The position numbers were made by a program, and so were the translations under genes. The notes beneath the pieces are model-generated. The model was not told the origin of the DNA and did not search any database. It saw only the letters and a program-made list of their open reading frames with translations. From Marsupella aquatica (lineage: Eukaryota > Marchantiophyta), in NCBI GenBank assembly GCA_973895155.1, contig OZ316897.1:12834001-12898000 (forward strand): a stretch of 64,000 nt of DNA. The letters are read 5' to 3'. How positions within the stretch are numbered: position 1 is the stretch's first letter; every line of letters starts with the position of its first letter. Positions 22,826 to 34,118 of the stretch are shown here, piece after piece.

Positions 22826-23243
22826 TTACATTTTAGGGGGTCCGAGGCCTAAAAACGTCGCAGGCGATGAGGAGGTCCCCATATAGTGAGACCCCCAAGG
22901 ATGTAACTCAAAAACTGAAGGATACAAGGGATCAACTGTGAAATTGACTGTTGATATGACACAGTCCAAGTCGATGGTCTGAGGATCACATATATTGTAG
23001 GCAAATTTATGCCTACGAGTGCCAATAGGAGTAAACCAATTGAAGACAACTTGACACCCTGCTTCAGAACCAGGCCTATCTAGCAGATCTAGTGCTTCTC
23101 TTGATCTGGCAATGGTACCCCCATACTTCCAATGTATGCTCTGTACTCTACCAATCCACCAACCATATTTTGGACCAGGAGTAGAAGATGCAGGTACTGC
23201 TTCACCTCTTGGCCTTCTAGGATTCTGCACCGACTGTTTCTTT
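22826..23243 (-). CDS. Transposase C-terminal part, in a shifted frame
   Basis: After the run of ten G (reverse strand, 23244-23253) an overlapping frame reads KKQSVQNPRRPRGEAVP, then KYGWWIGRVQSIHWKYGGT, and stays open for about 135 residues to a stop at 22826. The exon-2 frame itself ends at 23089 with low-complexity sequence. The basic, protein-like composition of the shifted frame suggests it is the true C-terminus, reached if the G run had 8 or 11 bases. This is either an assembly or sequencing slip or a real inactivating indel. Confidence 0.5.
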
Positions 23244-25297
23244 CCCCCCCCCCTTGACCCTTCCCTTTCTGTGCTCTAGAATTGGCCTCTGTGTTTCGAG
23301 TAGTTCTGACCTCTTCTGTTTCATCCAAAAAGAATATCCCACAATCACTGCCGACTGTCATGAACATAGTTGCAACTCCTTCACGAAATGTGGGTTTATC
23401 CACCAAGTTATTGAAGTATATACTCTGCTTCACTCGGGTCAGCCGGTCCTTACTGAGATGAGGGTTCCCAACAAGCTGACTTACCAACGTACTTTTATAG
23501 ATCTCTCGTCCATTATGAGTGACAGTTGGACACACTTCCTGTATGGGCGCCCCATAAACCAAGTTTGAATACATTACATTCATGGTAGCCTCCAGTTCAG
23601 CCCCAGCCACCTCTAAATCTGGGTCTACCTCCCTATGGACCTCCCTCTCCTCGCCAATAGGAATGACAGTAGGGATGACACCCGCCTGTAAGCTTGGGCC
23701 AGACATTGGGGCTGACATTGGTGTAGATGATGATGCAGTTCCAAGTACATTTTCAGTGGAGGTGGTTCTAGGGGTGGACTCAAGAGGTAGAGTATCCCGC
23801 ACATCTACCAAGGTGTCCACATTGATATTACACCAGCCACCAAACTTGGTGCCTTTCTCCTCAACTTTCCATGGTGAATTCCACCATAGTTTGTTGTTGG
23901 CAGATGTTGAAGGATTCATTTGCAATTCAGTGGCTGCAGTTTGAGCCAACTTGAACCCCTCTTGCAAAGCCAGGACGACATCTGCATCAGTCTCAATCCC
24001 TGTGTAATCTGATTGGTCTACCTCTATATCAGTCCCCTCTTCTGCAGGATGAAGAGTCATCCAAATGCTCTTATGCTTTTTATGGCTCTGTCCAACACCC
24101 ATCATTCCCTCTGCCAGATCCATTGCAGCCAACCTATTAAGGGAGGTTGCACACTCTATTAATTCTGCTATATCATAGTTCCGCTCATTACCCCGCATAC
24201 CCCCTACCTTGGAAAAAAACTGTTCACAAGCATCTGACCCGGTCAGATGTAATGGCACTGGCAGATGACGGAAATTAGTCCTAAATTGAATTATCAAGAA
24301 GACTACAAAATGGACTGACATCTGTATGTCCAGGAAAGTTTGCATAGGGATGCAGCTCTTGGTAAAAGTTATACTCTGTGTGTTACCTCCCACTGCATGA
24401 TTACCATGGAAGCACCATAGACGCCACAACCTGAAAAAGAAACCCACTTTCCCACATAGGACAATTCTCTCTCGCAAAGTGAGTCGGGTATTCATAAATA
24501 TGTCCAAGTAATCAGCACATATCCCTGTATAAACCTCAGTCCCAAGTGCTAGCTCCACCTTTGCATCCTTGCGCAATCGTAGCATCTTTAGCATGGAACT
24601 CACTTTGCGGCTACACAGCCTTTGTGCACTTGCCCAATTTTGCCTGTCTGCATGTCTTATGTCCTCCTCATTAAGACCATGCTCTTCATGCTCATATAAA
24701 TGGTAGACATGTCTCAAGTGACTCAAGTTCGCCACCTGCGACCCTAATTTTAGGATTCGGGCAGTAGAATCCAGTGGATTAACTAGCTTCTTCCCATTGT
24801 GGATAAAATCCTGATCATGTAGCCTTGTTGCATGCCTCAATGTTCCATCATTGGTCATGGTGTGAGTCAGTTTCCAACCTTCCCACATCAGGTTTGGTGC
24901 TCTTGGCCCTGGTACCCCTCTTCCACTATAGTCCTCAAGCATGAGTTTTCGTCTTCGCAAATCCCCATCACTTGCGTGGCCTAGTAGAGGCCCCACCTTC
25001 TCTAGACAGAGGGTGGTCCACATTGAATCCATGTCACTCCACTGTCGCCTGACCCAAGGACTGTCAAACGTATTACAAGTTGACGTGCCCAGTACAGGCA
25101 AGCCAGGGAACCCCACAGCAAGAGGATTCACTATCACACACCTTGCAAGGTGCCCTACCCTTGAATTATCAAAAGCACCTATAATGTTGTTGAAGCCAAC
25201 TTCTCCCTGCCACACCTCTATTTGCAATCCAGTCTTATATTCATGGTTAGTTTTGCTTCCACAAAACCCAAGAAGTGTATCATCTTTAGGCAACCAT
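23089..25297 (-). CDS. P/THAP9-like DDE transposase, exon 2
   Basis: It starts after a CAG acceptor (intron 25298-25416, 119 bp, phase 2) and continues exon 1 with WLPKDDTLLGFCG. Motifs fitting an RNase H-fold transposase of P/THAP9 type: the first acidic site EDETYV at the end of exon 1 (residue ~707), GHASDGDLRRRKL at about residues 823-833 (second Asp, followed by the basic helix), and SDACEQFFSKVGG with GNERNYDIAEL at about 1070-1090 (the position of the final acidic residue and the FF..IR..GG motif of the family). An acidic, Ser/Thr-rich region follows. Numbering is from my own translation. Exon 2 runs to 23089 in this frame, but the frame probably changes at the G10 run at 23244-23253. 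Confidence 0.65.
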
Positions 25298-25416
25298 CTG
25301 CAAAGAATGCAAGATGTCACTACTTTAGTGTATGTTCAAAGAACTCCACGTACTTGAACTAGAGAAGTCATTGAACAGCTTTGACAAATATTCATAAGCT
25401 GTTGAAGGCAAATTAC
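25298..25416 (-). other. Transposase intron (119 bp)
   Basis: Reverse-strand donor TCAG|GTAATTTG at 25417/25416 and acceptor TTTGCAG|ATGG at 25298/25297 join the two long frames without frame loss (AG|A gives Arg). Translation across it is in-frame and joins the first acidic motif to the following strand. Confidence 0.75.
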
Positions 25417-27563
25417 CTGACTGTTCGCTTGACATAGGTCTCGTCCTCTGCCAGAAAACAGGGAATTGGGCCTGATATATCCAGGCGTTTTTTTATTTCA
25501 GAGTAGATCTCTGCAATAAACTTGAATTGAGATTCATGGATCCTTGCTCTGAACACTGGCATACCTCTCCTGTCTCGTTGTAGGGTGTTTAAACTAGGCC
25601 CTATTCCGTTAGTGGCAAGGCAGTCAACTACATGACGCCCACCATGCAAGAACAATGTTTGGCATAAAAGCTTTGTTCCTGGCTTATATCTATAACCTTC
25701 CTTCTCTTTGTTCAAGTTCGAAGCTATATCTGACAACATATCCCATAGAGCACCCCTTCCACCAAAAGCACCCCTTTTGTGTGCTAAAACTATTGACTGG
25801 CAAGTTTTCAAGACAGATTCCTTGTTTGGACCCTGATAGTTGAGGAAAACCTCCCTCACACTTGGAATTGAGGACTTAAACATAAGCAATTTGTGGCTGA
25901 GGAATCTCTGTAACTTTCTCTCTCTGCAAAGAGTATTCCTATACACTTTAGCTTGCCTCTGAATCTCAAAAATGTTGAGGTACCTTAGGCGCCTACCCTT
26001 CCCAGTCCCTCTCAAACCCCGTTTCTCAAGGGCTTTATCTTCTCTTGATACCCTTTGTCTAAAGTCATCTAATGTTTTTATGGAAAAACATTTTGAGCAT
26101 GTCAAATCTTCAAAACCACCCCCTTCTTGTGAAATTCGCCTACATTCGGAATGTCTGAATAAACCCATGATCACACAAGTCTCTTGAGTGGACAAACACC
26201 ACACCTCTACCCTGACCAGAGGCTCTGCAAACCACTTCCCCTCTACTTTGACTTGGTCGTTCAAGACTCCCTTGATAGGCCTGGATTCTGAACCATATTG
26301 TACCTCATCCCGCCATAGACCCCAACACAAAAGTGAGAAGTTATCAATAATACCTCTGTCATTGTCTGTTGTAGGCACTCGAGAGGAACTGCTGGAAGCA
26401 CCTGCAGCGGACGAATGGCTCAAAAACCCCTGGATTGTCCGTTGTTTGACATCCCTCCCATCCACAGTTCGGGGTCTTCCAGGACGTCCTGACATGATAG
26501 GCTCGTTTCTTGCAGGCTTCTGACTTTTTGTCACGTAATCAAGATGACTCAACCCACTACAATGAGCATTGAGGTTGGACTCCAAGTTCCGTTGCTTTGG
26601 TATCAATGACATGTGGCACAGACAAAAATTGCAGAAAAGCTTCAACCTGTGCAGCTCCACCGGGTCCTTTTGGACATCACCCACAACAGTAAATGTATCC
26701 CGACCGACACTCTGGGTCTCATTAACCTTTGCAACTATGCTCAGATGCTGGTCTAGTATGGCTCTATCGCTCATACTAGTAGCAAGAGCCCTTCTTGAAA
26801 TCTCCCGTGGATCCACAGTTTCCCCCCTGTTTGATGCAACACGGGCTGTATGCTTGGATGAGCGCAAATGCTTGCTCTTGTAGTTTGTGAAAGCATTGTT
26901 GATGGATATTTTATCCATCAATCCTCCCTTTGAGGTCCCCTCCACCCGAGTGTCACACTCACAACACTCAAGATGTCCCCTTGGTAGGTTGTCTTTGTCC
27001 CAGGTTTTGACCTTCCATTTGTGATCACCACATTTAATAGACTCCATGTAAGCCAACAACTTCTCCACAGATGATGTCCATACTCTCTTAAGATCATTGG
27101 ACATCACTTCAGACAGAAATGTGACTTGTAGATCAGGCTCAGGCTCAAGCTCAGGCTCGGGCTCAGATGATGGAGCCTCAGAATGTCGACTAGGGCCCAA
27201 TTCGGGTTTGTCCATGATCGGAGAAGTGGCACACTCATCACTCTCAGTCCAGGATGGCCCATTTGAGGCATTGCTACTTCGGAGGACTTGATGCGGTCCT
27301 ACCAGCACATTCTGAATGGGAGCATCACTACCATTCACGGGGATGATAATGATCTTCCCCCCAAAATCCTCAATGAGATTGAGTTTCTCCCATTTTCTCT
27401 GCATTCTTGTATTGAGACTGACATCAATAAAGTCAAAGTCAAACTGTGACTCCAACTTTAGTCTGACGTCAGCAAAATATTCGCCTATGAGGTAGCTATA
27501 TGATGACACTGGCTTCCGCTCCTCACCTTCGGAGTCTACTTGAAATAGTGTGGTGGGCGGCAT
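25417..27563 (-). CDS. P/THAP9-like DDE transposase, exon 1
   Basis: 715 codons plus two bases from ATG at 27563. Order: an N-terminal region with IIIIPVNGSD, a Glu/Pro-rich linker (EPEPELEPEPD, ~135-145), a first zinc finger with C200/C203 and H232/H238, then a second with C311/C314 and H334/H340. Both are C2H2-type with H-x5-H spacing, so likely DNA binding. Next come a basic Ser-rich linker (SGRPGRPRTVDGRD, an AT-hook-like core), a cysteine-containing mid region (CSKC), and the first catalytic-type motif FLAEDETYV. It acts in the nucleus to cut and join element ends. The coding strand and position inside the 11.6-kb element support this role. The frame is intact; no stops. Direct homologues cannot be named without a search. 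Confidence 0.65.
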
Positions 27564-27727
27564 TCTATCACACCCTCGTTTGTAACCCTATGCACCTCAC
27601 ATGGGCCTGCAAACATTTGAGAATACAATATGACCATCAACACCATGAGGGTCAACTTCCTATGTTTTCATTAGGCAGACAACATAGGTTCTACTACAAA
27701 ATGATGAGTGTGGAAGAATAAATGATA

Positions 27728-27806
27728 AGTCTGAGGGATAAGATTAACAGAAAGAAGCTAGTTAGAGGGATAAGATTGACAAAAAGAAGTCAGAGGGATA
27801 ACATGG
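27728..27806. repeat. Short tandem repeat upstream of the transposase
   Basis: Three imperfect ~28-31-bp units of 'agagggataagattgacaaaaagaag' type lie about 165-245 bp upstream of the transposase ATG. Such repeats could be transposase or regulator binding sites, but nothing proves that. Confidence 0.6.
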
Positions 27807-28510
27807 ATAGAACGACAGAGTATTCTAGCCCAACAGACGTTTGGAGACCGCCTCCACTGGAACAATCCCACGAGGGCCTTGCCCCATCCCGGCCATTTCT
27901 CGTGGTGATTGGCTTTGCAAGGTCCATTGCTGCTTTCTCCGAGAATTTCGGGTGGGAAGGGACGTACCCTTTGCATGCAAGGATTCCAATTTTGGCGTAA
28001 GCACAAGAGAGCATGGGATCCGCACATGACCATTTAAGCTTGTCCCATTCAGAGCTTGTCCCGGTCCCAGTTAATGTACTAGGTCCATGTACGGTCGGGG
28101 CCAGGCCCACACTCCAATCCCTCTCCTCCAATAGTCAGTTGGGCTTTGCAGAGTCACTATTGATACCAGCAGAGAAGCTGAGACTAGACCACCCAAGCCC
28201 TATTACCTAATAGGCTCTAAGCACTCAACGCCCCCTATATACACTTTTTGGGCAACCTGTTTCGAAATTAATAGAGCGCTAGACTGCCAGCGACCAAATC
28301 TAGCAGTCTCCAATGGGGGCATTACTTCCCCATGGTCTCTGATTAATTCGATGGGCCCTGCAAACAAGTTCTAAATCTACAGCGGAAAGTGACAAAGCTA
28401 AAATGATAACTTACCTGAGAACACACAATGCCCTGTACATTATCCTTTGATAACAGAAGTGCAAAATACAAGGAAAGAAAGCACTAGGGAAGAATATTGC
28501 TTGGCTGTAC

Positions 28511-28769
28511 CTTGGAGTTCAAATGGCAGATCAGTACAAGAGAGTGCTCGCACGTAGAGAGAGCACGACGCAAATGCCCTGAAAAACATCATAGCATTTC
28601 AGAACCAGGAAACAACATAAACATATATAATGCTTGTTACTTTGCAAGTTCTTAAAACTATACATCGATCTATCCAGTACATAGATCAATCATTAAACCA
28701 AGCCTTACCTTTTGGTTTGCTAGATAGGCCGACTCATCATCCACGGGTCCATCAACTTTTGCAATTATC
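28511..28769 (-). other. Two candidate exons within the transposon
   Basis: Reverse-strand segments 28769-28709 (TCCTAG|GATAATTG ... CCAAAAG|GTAAGG) and 28578-28511 (TTTTTCAG|GGCATTTG ... CTCCAAG|GTACAG) have good acceptor and donor sites. The first translates IIAKVDGPVDDESAYLANQK and continues for 15 codons into the second before a stop. They may belong to a spliced leader or short gene upstream of the transposase. No function is inferred. Confidence 0.3.
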
Positions 28770-29070
28770 CTAGGACGTAAAAACACCAGAGTTAGTTTTA
28801 AGTATTGGCAAGTCCATCAGCTCCACAATTTTTATGGCATGCCTTTCAGATACAATGATAGGATTGTCATCATAGTTTCTTGCATAAGAGACTCAGACTG
28901 CCTAAACCAAGGATGACATAAGAATTGATGAGACTGATGAACACATGATAAGTTAATTCCAAAATGAGTGTTGGATCAACACCATACACTTTTTACAAAA
29001 TGACCTATCCATGAGGTCGTGTAAGCCTAAATTCCATCTAGACCACAAAACGCTGCACCTAATGACATAC

Positions 29071-29460
29071 CTAGGGACCGTCATTAAGTCCTAACACAAA
29101 GGGGTCAGTGTTCCAAAGCTGGCACACTTTCCACCAACGCTTTTTAGCAAAGACATCATTGTCCTTCACATCTGCATCAGGATCTACATCGCATGAAGGA
29201 CATTTTGCATCTAAAGCATGGATGCAACCTGCAGCAACAGTGTACTGTACGCCTTCTACCTCACGCGTGAAAAGAATGGACACAGGGTTCATATACTTTT
29301 CCCACATAGACACCCATCTCATCCTAGGGGGAGGAGCAGCCCCAAAAAGGATGGTAACAGGTAACTCCGTTCGAAACAACCCTAAGGCCTTCAATTTACA
29401 ACGAAGCCTTACTGCCTTCTCGTAAAGAAGACCTACTGATTGGCTTTGGGTGATTACCAT
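29071..29460 (-). CDS. 129-residue open frame in the transposon, unknown
   Basis: It opens with ATG at 29460 and reads protein-like sequence: MRWVSMWEKYMNPVSILFTR, then a CPSC pair with DVDPDADVKDNDVFAKKRWW. It stops at TAG 29073-29071, directly before a strong donor (CCCTAG|GTATGT). That juxtaposition suggests either a last codon at an exon end or a degraded exon. No family is recognised. Confidence 0.35.
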   Translation of the reverse strand: MVITQSQSVGLLYEKAVRLRCKLKALGLFRTELPVTILFGAAPPPRMRWVSMWEKYMNPVSILFTREVEGVQYTVAAGCIHALDAKCPSCDVDPDADVKDNDVFAKKRWWKVCQLWNTDPFVLGLNDGP

Positions 29461-29899
29461 TGCTGTACCCCTGTGTTACCTTGGCGACAGAAGACTCTTT
29501 GACTCTAAACTTCAATCACAACTTGCACAGCGCCTAGTCCAGTCAGCTACCTGCACGCAAAAGATATATTTGAGTCATTAAACCCAAAATTAAAGCACGT
29601 ACAATAAATCAATCAGCTACAGATGAAGATAATATGGAAGACCAAAAACCAGTACCAAGAGAATGTATATGAATTACCAACCTATAGTCTCACGGCTGAC
29701 TTTTCCAAAATGTCAAGGCTAGCTCGTGGTGCTGTGTAATCCTCAACCAAGAACTCTTCTGTGGCAAGCAATGCATACCAGATCAGTATGATTCAGATTA
29801 GCAACTACTGATTTCAACAATGCAGTAGAAAAGTTGAAGCAGATTCTCTAGCAATAGCATAAACTAAGCTAAGCCAAACAAATCAGACAAACACTACAA

Positions 29900-32270
29900 C
29901 TTTGCAACAGCCAAGGAAAAGAATGTACCTTGACTTCCACCTTTTGGGCTTCTTGACACTTTTGGCGGGATGACTGTGCCCCAACGCCTGAATACACAGG
30001 AATGCTTGGACGATGACCTTAGTCTGCAATGTCCTTCACCCCCGATGCCTCGCGCGGTGCCTGGAAAAGACAACAATCCATTGCCTTCAGATTGCAGACA
30101 AACACAAATTTTAACCACTTGCACCGTCAAAGCAATCGATGCAAAAAAAAGCTCTACAAAAGAATCGGTACAGATGCAGGCTTCCCTCTCTTGAAAGAGT
30201 GTGCGGCCCATTAATGAAGTCATCTATTGTTGACTGTAAATGTCCAATTCTAATTCTAATGCTGCTAACCTTTGCTTCCACCTTGTTGTCTTGTTGTTGC
30301 TTGCCTCCTATTGATGGAGTCTGCAAGCGGGTCCGCAAGGCCTTCACATAAAAATTGGATGGATCCCTAAACCATAGTCACACAGACAAATATAGTAAGC
30401 CCCAAGCGGGGCCCCGAGACCTTAAAAAGGCGCAACATCGGGCACAACATCGGGCACAACATGCCTATGTGCATAGGTCGGGGGTGCTCACCTTCACTTT
30501 GGTCCACCTTCTTGCCTTGTGAGTGCCCCCTCCAATCACTGTCTCCAAAATTGAATGTTGCAGCTCGCAGATGCAGGTCTGCATCACAATGTACAGACCC
30601 CGGTACAGACCTAATCAAGATGGATAATCTCAAACTGATTTCAGCATTAGATTAAAAAAGGTCGGATCGTAGCTCTAGCAAAACATTGAAGCACAACTGT
30701 TTGGAAAGATGAATTAATTGAAGGAAAATAGTAAACCTTCAATTGCACCTTCGGGCCTTGTTGCGGCCTCGTCCCTCCAATAAACTGAGCCTGAATGCTG
30801 AAAAACAGAACAATCCCATAGATCACCTCAGTCTACAATATTGGGGCTCCCCATTGCCCAAAACAAACAGCAATCCGGCCCTACGTAAATCTTATCTACC
30901 CACAGGATTGAAGTGCTTGCAAAACAAGAAGCATTGATTCAATCTCTTCAAAACAATTGCTACACATGCAATCCCTCTCCTGAAGTGTGCGGCCCAATAA
31001 TTTTACAGTGTGGTCCAAAGGTCGGAGGTAGTCACCTACCCACCTTCTTGTCTTCTTTCCGCCCCTTCTCCAATTGATGGAGCCCGCAATGCCAAGAAAA
31101 AACCTGAATGGACCCCTACAACATAGATTGAGAGAAATTCACAGTTAGCCCGAGACCTTACAAATGCCAGACATGGACAAATGTAAATGTTGAAAGTTCA
31201 GGGGTATTTACCTATGCTTCCACCATTCTCGTCCCGGGTTCTCGTCTTGTTGCCGCTCCCCCTCCAATAGATATATGGAGCCCGCAATGTCAATAAAACT
31301 GAATCAATCCCTCAACCAGACTGAGAAAGATTCACAGTTTGCGGAAACCCTTAAAATGCCAGAGAGATGGAAAACAAATGCAAATGTGCATAGGTTGGTG
31401 GTGCTCACCTTCACGTCCACCTTCTCGCGTTGTGAGTGCTTCCCTCTGATTGACGTCGCCCCCAACACCCCAAGGAAAACGTACTGACAGTAGGGTCGCA
31501 GATGCTGAATGCAAGAACCGGCCAGAAAAATTAGTCCATTCAACCTTTGTGCAACAAAATTGGATTGAAAGGCCGAGATTGGCCTCCGCTACAGCATATG
31601 ATAGCGGACAACAGTGAGAACGAGTCCGAGTAACATCTAGAAATTCAAAAGCTGAAAGTGGACTTGGATGGAGTACAGCGCACCTATCGGCCTCCACAAC
31701 CTTGCCTCCACAGCTTTAGCTCCACTGAGTGATGATGCACAACAATGACAAGAACACAAATGAGACGGACAACTCGCTAGTGTGGACGGCAACAAGCAGA
31801 CAAGCAATCAGCAGTTGAGCGATGAGTAGATGAGAACAATCGGACCAGTGATAGGAGGACGAGCAATGGTGGACAAGCCGACGAGCAATGGTGGACGAGG
31901 AACAAGCAATGGTGGTCAAGAAACAAGCTGATGAGCAAAATGAGAACGGGCAGCAAGCAATGGTGGTCGAGCAACTAAGAACTAAACAAAGCAAAAACCA
32001 CAAACAGACATGCAAATGTGCGTAGCTCAAGATGCTCACCTTGTCTTATTGATGTCCACTCAAATCAATGGAGCCACCAATGCTCAAAGCAACAACAATC
32101 AATCCCTGCGCCCAGACGCTGACAAACCAATTTTAAGTTTGGCCCTAGAACTTAAAAGTATGAGACTAGAAGAAAAATGCGAATGTGAATAGGTCCACAG
32201 ATCACCTTAACTTCGGCCTTCTTGTCTTGTTGCCGTCCACACCGTTCTCACCGACACAAGGCCCAAAGAC
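29900..32270 (-). repeat. About ten degenerate exon-like subterminal units
   Basis: Reverse-strand units of ~170-350 bp each contain 'gggctccatcaattggaggg' followed by 'caacaagacaagaaggtgga' and then a donor-like AAG|GTGAGCACC. On the + strand the donors show as 'ggtgctcaccttcac' or variants near 29930, 30270, 30487, 30735, 31030, 31207, 31405, 31678, 32033 and 32203. They occupy the transposon side opposite the small protein gene. 31780-31970 and 32320-32500 also carry 'gagcaatggtggacgagca' repeats. No single long frame spans the units. Confidence 0.55.
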
Positions 32271-33070
32271 AGCCGACCCCACACAAACCCGCAAGTGATT
32301 AGAGCTCTGGAGGGACAGAGCGATGGCGGGAGCGATGGTGGACAAGCAAAGAGCGATGGTGGACGAGCAAAGAGCAATGGTGGACCAGTGACAAGCGATG
32401 GTGGACGAGCACTCACGCAGGGCAACAGGCAACAAGCAACAAGTAGAGCGATGAGCGGAGCGATCGGAGGACCAACGAGCGGAGCGATGAGCAATGGCGG
32501 GCGACAGAGTGAACCAGGCGAGGGTCGACAACAGAGTGACCGGGAATCGGGACGCGAATGCAGTGTCGAGTAAGGGCAAAAACTTCTAATGGACACGGAT
32601 TGACTCATTGGAGGGTGGAGATCTTCCCTCCCTCGCATCCAATGGCCAGCACTTTGCATTAAGTGCTTTCTAAAACCCTAAGCCCTAAAAGCCCGCCCAA
32701 AGGACACCGTACTAATGTAAACCCCCCCTAAATCCCCGAACCCGGGCTGCCAATTCAAACTCCCAACCCTCACTTAAACTTGACCACACATATACTTGCC
32801 TTACAATAGGCAAGTATTTACATTGCAATATTCCTCCATGCAATTAGGTGTTGACAAGTGGGCCACTAATACCATGACGCGTGGCACCGGGGAAAAAACA
32901 ACCCTTCCAGAAATTTAAGATGTATGCTATTTCATAAGTACCTATTTACTTATATTTGAGTTTAGGAATAGAATTGCGGGTTGGGGTCTTCTAAGTCAAT
33001 TATAATTATTAGTTCAAAATGAATAAAATCCACCCTTCGAGCGTTCGCACATCCTACCCGTATTAGTTAA

Positions 33071-33086
33071 GACTGAGGGCCCAGGG
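33071..33086 (-). repeat. Right terminal inverted repeat of the DNA transposon
   Basis: GACTGAGGGCCCAGGG, the exact complement of the left end at 21453-21468. Confidence 0.85.
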
Positions 33087-33094
33087 GGTGTCGT
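33087..33094. repeat. 8-bp target site duplication, right copy
   Basis: GGTGTCGT, identical to 21445-21452. Confidence 0.85.
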
Positions 33095-34118
33095 CCAGCT
33101 TCTTGAGATCCGCTTGAGCCCTGCTCAACTCCTGGGTTAGTCCATCCCGCTGTTCGACGATGCGGACTAACTCCTCACGGTGGGTAGTGGCCTCCTCCTC
33201 GAGGTGTTCTACCAGCATTTGGAGGCGCCCAATCTCGTTCCCCTTTGCCATAAGTTCTTCCTCCAAGCGGCTTACAATCCGTGGTTGGTGTTCTAACATG
33301 AAGAAGGCGGGTTGAAAGTACGTCGAGACTTGTTGTCTGATGTACGTCGCTAGCTCCCCTGACAAAGTCTGACTAAACTTTTGGACCAGGTCGTAGGCCA
33401 TGGTCCCCGGGGCTACTTGGTAGTCCTCCATCCTCTCGGGTACCGGTGGTTCCTCGGGCGGGGCAACGAGCTCCTCCGTAGTCTGCACTGGGGAGGGGAA
33501 GGTTTCTTCAGGTGGTGGAGGGATTGGAGGTGGTTGTACTGGGGGTAGCGGAGGCTCGACGGAAGGGGGCAGCGGAATTTCAACCCGGGGAGGTGATGGA
33601 GTATTAGTCGGGGCCTCCGGCTCGGGGTTTGCCCGAGGCGAGGTAGTCCGCTCGCTCGGGGTAGCCTCTTCCGGAGTGGGGGGGACATTAGTCGGGGCTG
33701 AGGTGGCCATATTCTTTCCCCTGGCCTCCCGCCATGCCTTGTACCAGGCGAGGATGATGGCGATATGACTTCCCAGGTAAGTCTTTCCCCCGATAGCCAT
33801 TCCTCTTTGAGCCCGCTTAAGCTCTCCCGAGAACCTACGGTAAAAGAATTGGGCCCAATTCCACCGCTTGTACTGTTTCACCTGTACGATTGTGCAGAGT
33901 GAGATCTCGGATCGTGGCTCGATCATGTGTAGGGTAGTCCGTATGAAGTTAAGCCGCTCCATACAGATTAAGTTGGTGCACGACACCTGCTTGTATCCGT
34001 TGTCTGTCTTCCCTTCGGGTTTGAAGTGCCGAGGTGTATACTCCTTGTCCCAAATTTGGAGCTCAACCGACACCGGCCCGGTTGGCAGGCAGAAGATCTG
34101 TGCTAGCCGATGCTCCAT
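33087..34118 (-). pseudogene. Gag-like protein of the retroelement-like unit, main part
   Basis: 344 codons in frame up to the insertion. An N-terminal part has RHFKPEGKTDNGYKQVSC and YKRWNWAQFFYRRF ... GKTYLGSHIAIILAWYKAW, reminiscent of plant retrotransposon gag-like 'plant transposon' proteins. It is followed by a ~100-residue Pro-rich linker and a Glu-rich coiled coil (LEEELMAKGNEIGRLQMLVE). Upstream of 34118 the same protein continues in other frames (IYEFISNF near 34170; stops near 34230), so the gene was already decayed or contains frameshifts. Its true C-terminus is at 21079-21444. Confidence 0.55.

Larger units (their letters stand above)
21453..33086 (-). mobile_element. 11.6-kb DNA transposon with P-like transposase
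   Basis: The ends are perfect 16-bp inverted repeats, CCCTGGGCCCTCAGTC at 21453-21468 and its complement at 33071-33086. They are flanked by the 8-bp duplication GGTGTCGT. The insertion splits a gag-like frame. Dropping the element and one duplication joins codon 344 (ending 33087) to the next codon at 21444 in frame, which proves the boundaries. Genes are on the reverse strand: a two-exon transposase (27563-22826), a small basic protein (22260-21850) and a 129-residue frame (29460-29071). About ten exon-like repeat units fill 29.9-32.3 kb. An 8-bp duplication fits P and hAT superfamilies; the transposase motifs favour a P/THAP9-like RNase H fold. Family assignment is tentative. Confidence 0.85.

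Noticed and set aside
32295-32573. Gly/Ser/Asp-rich 92-residue frame
   Set aside because: It is produced by the repeated 'gagcgatggtggac' units near the transposon end; not a supported gene.
21453-33086. Assignment of the transposon to hAT or KDZ superfamilies
   Set aside because: The 8-bp duplication GGTGTCGT does not fit the usual hAT pattern. I see neither a hAT dimerisation region nor the KDZ-type D-x-N-F-x-L site in a fitting place. P-like is favoured but not proven.
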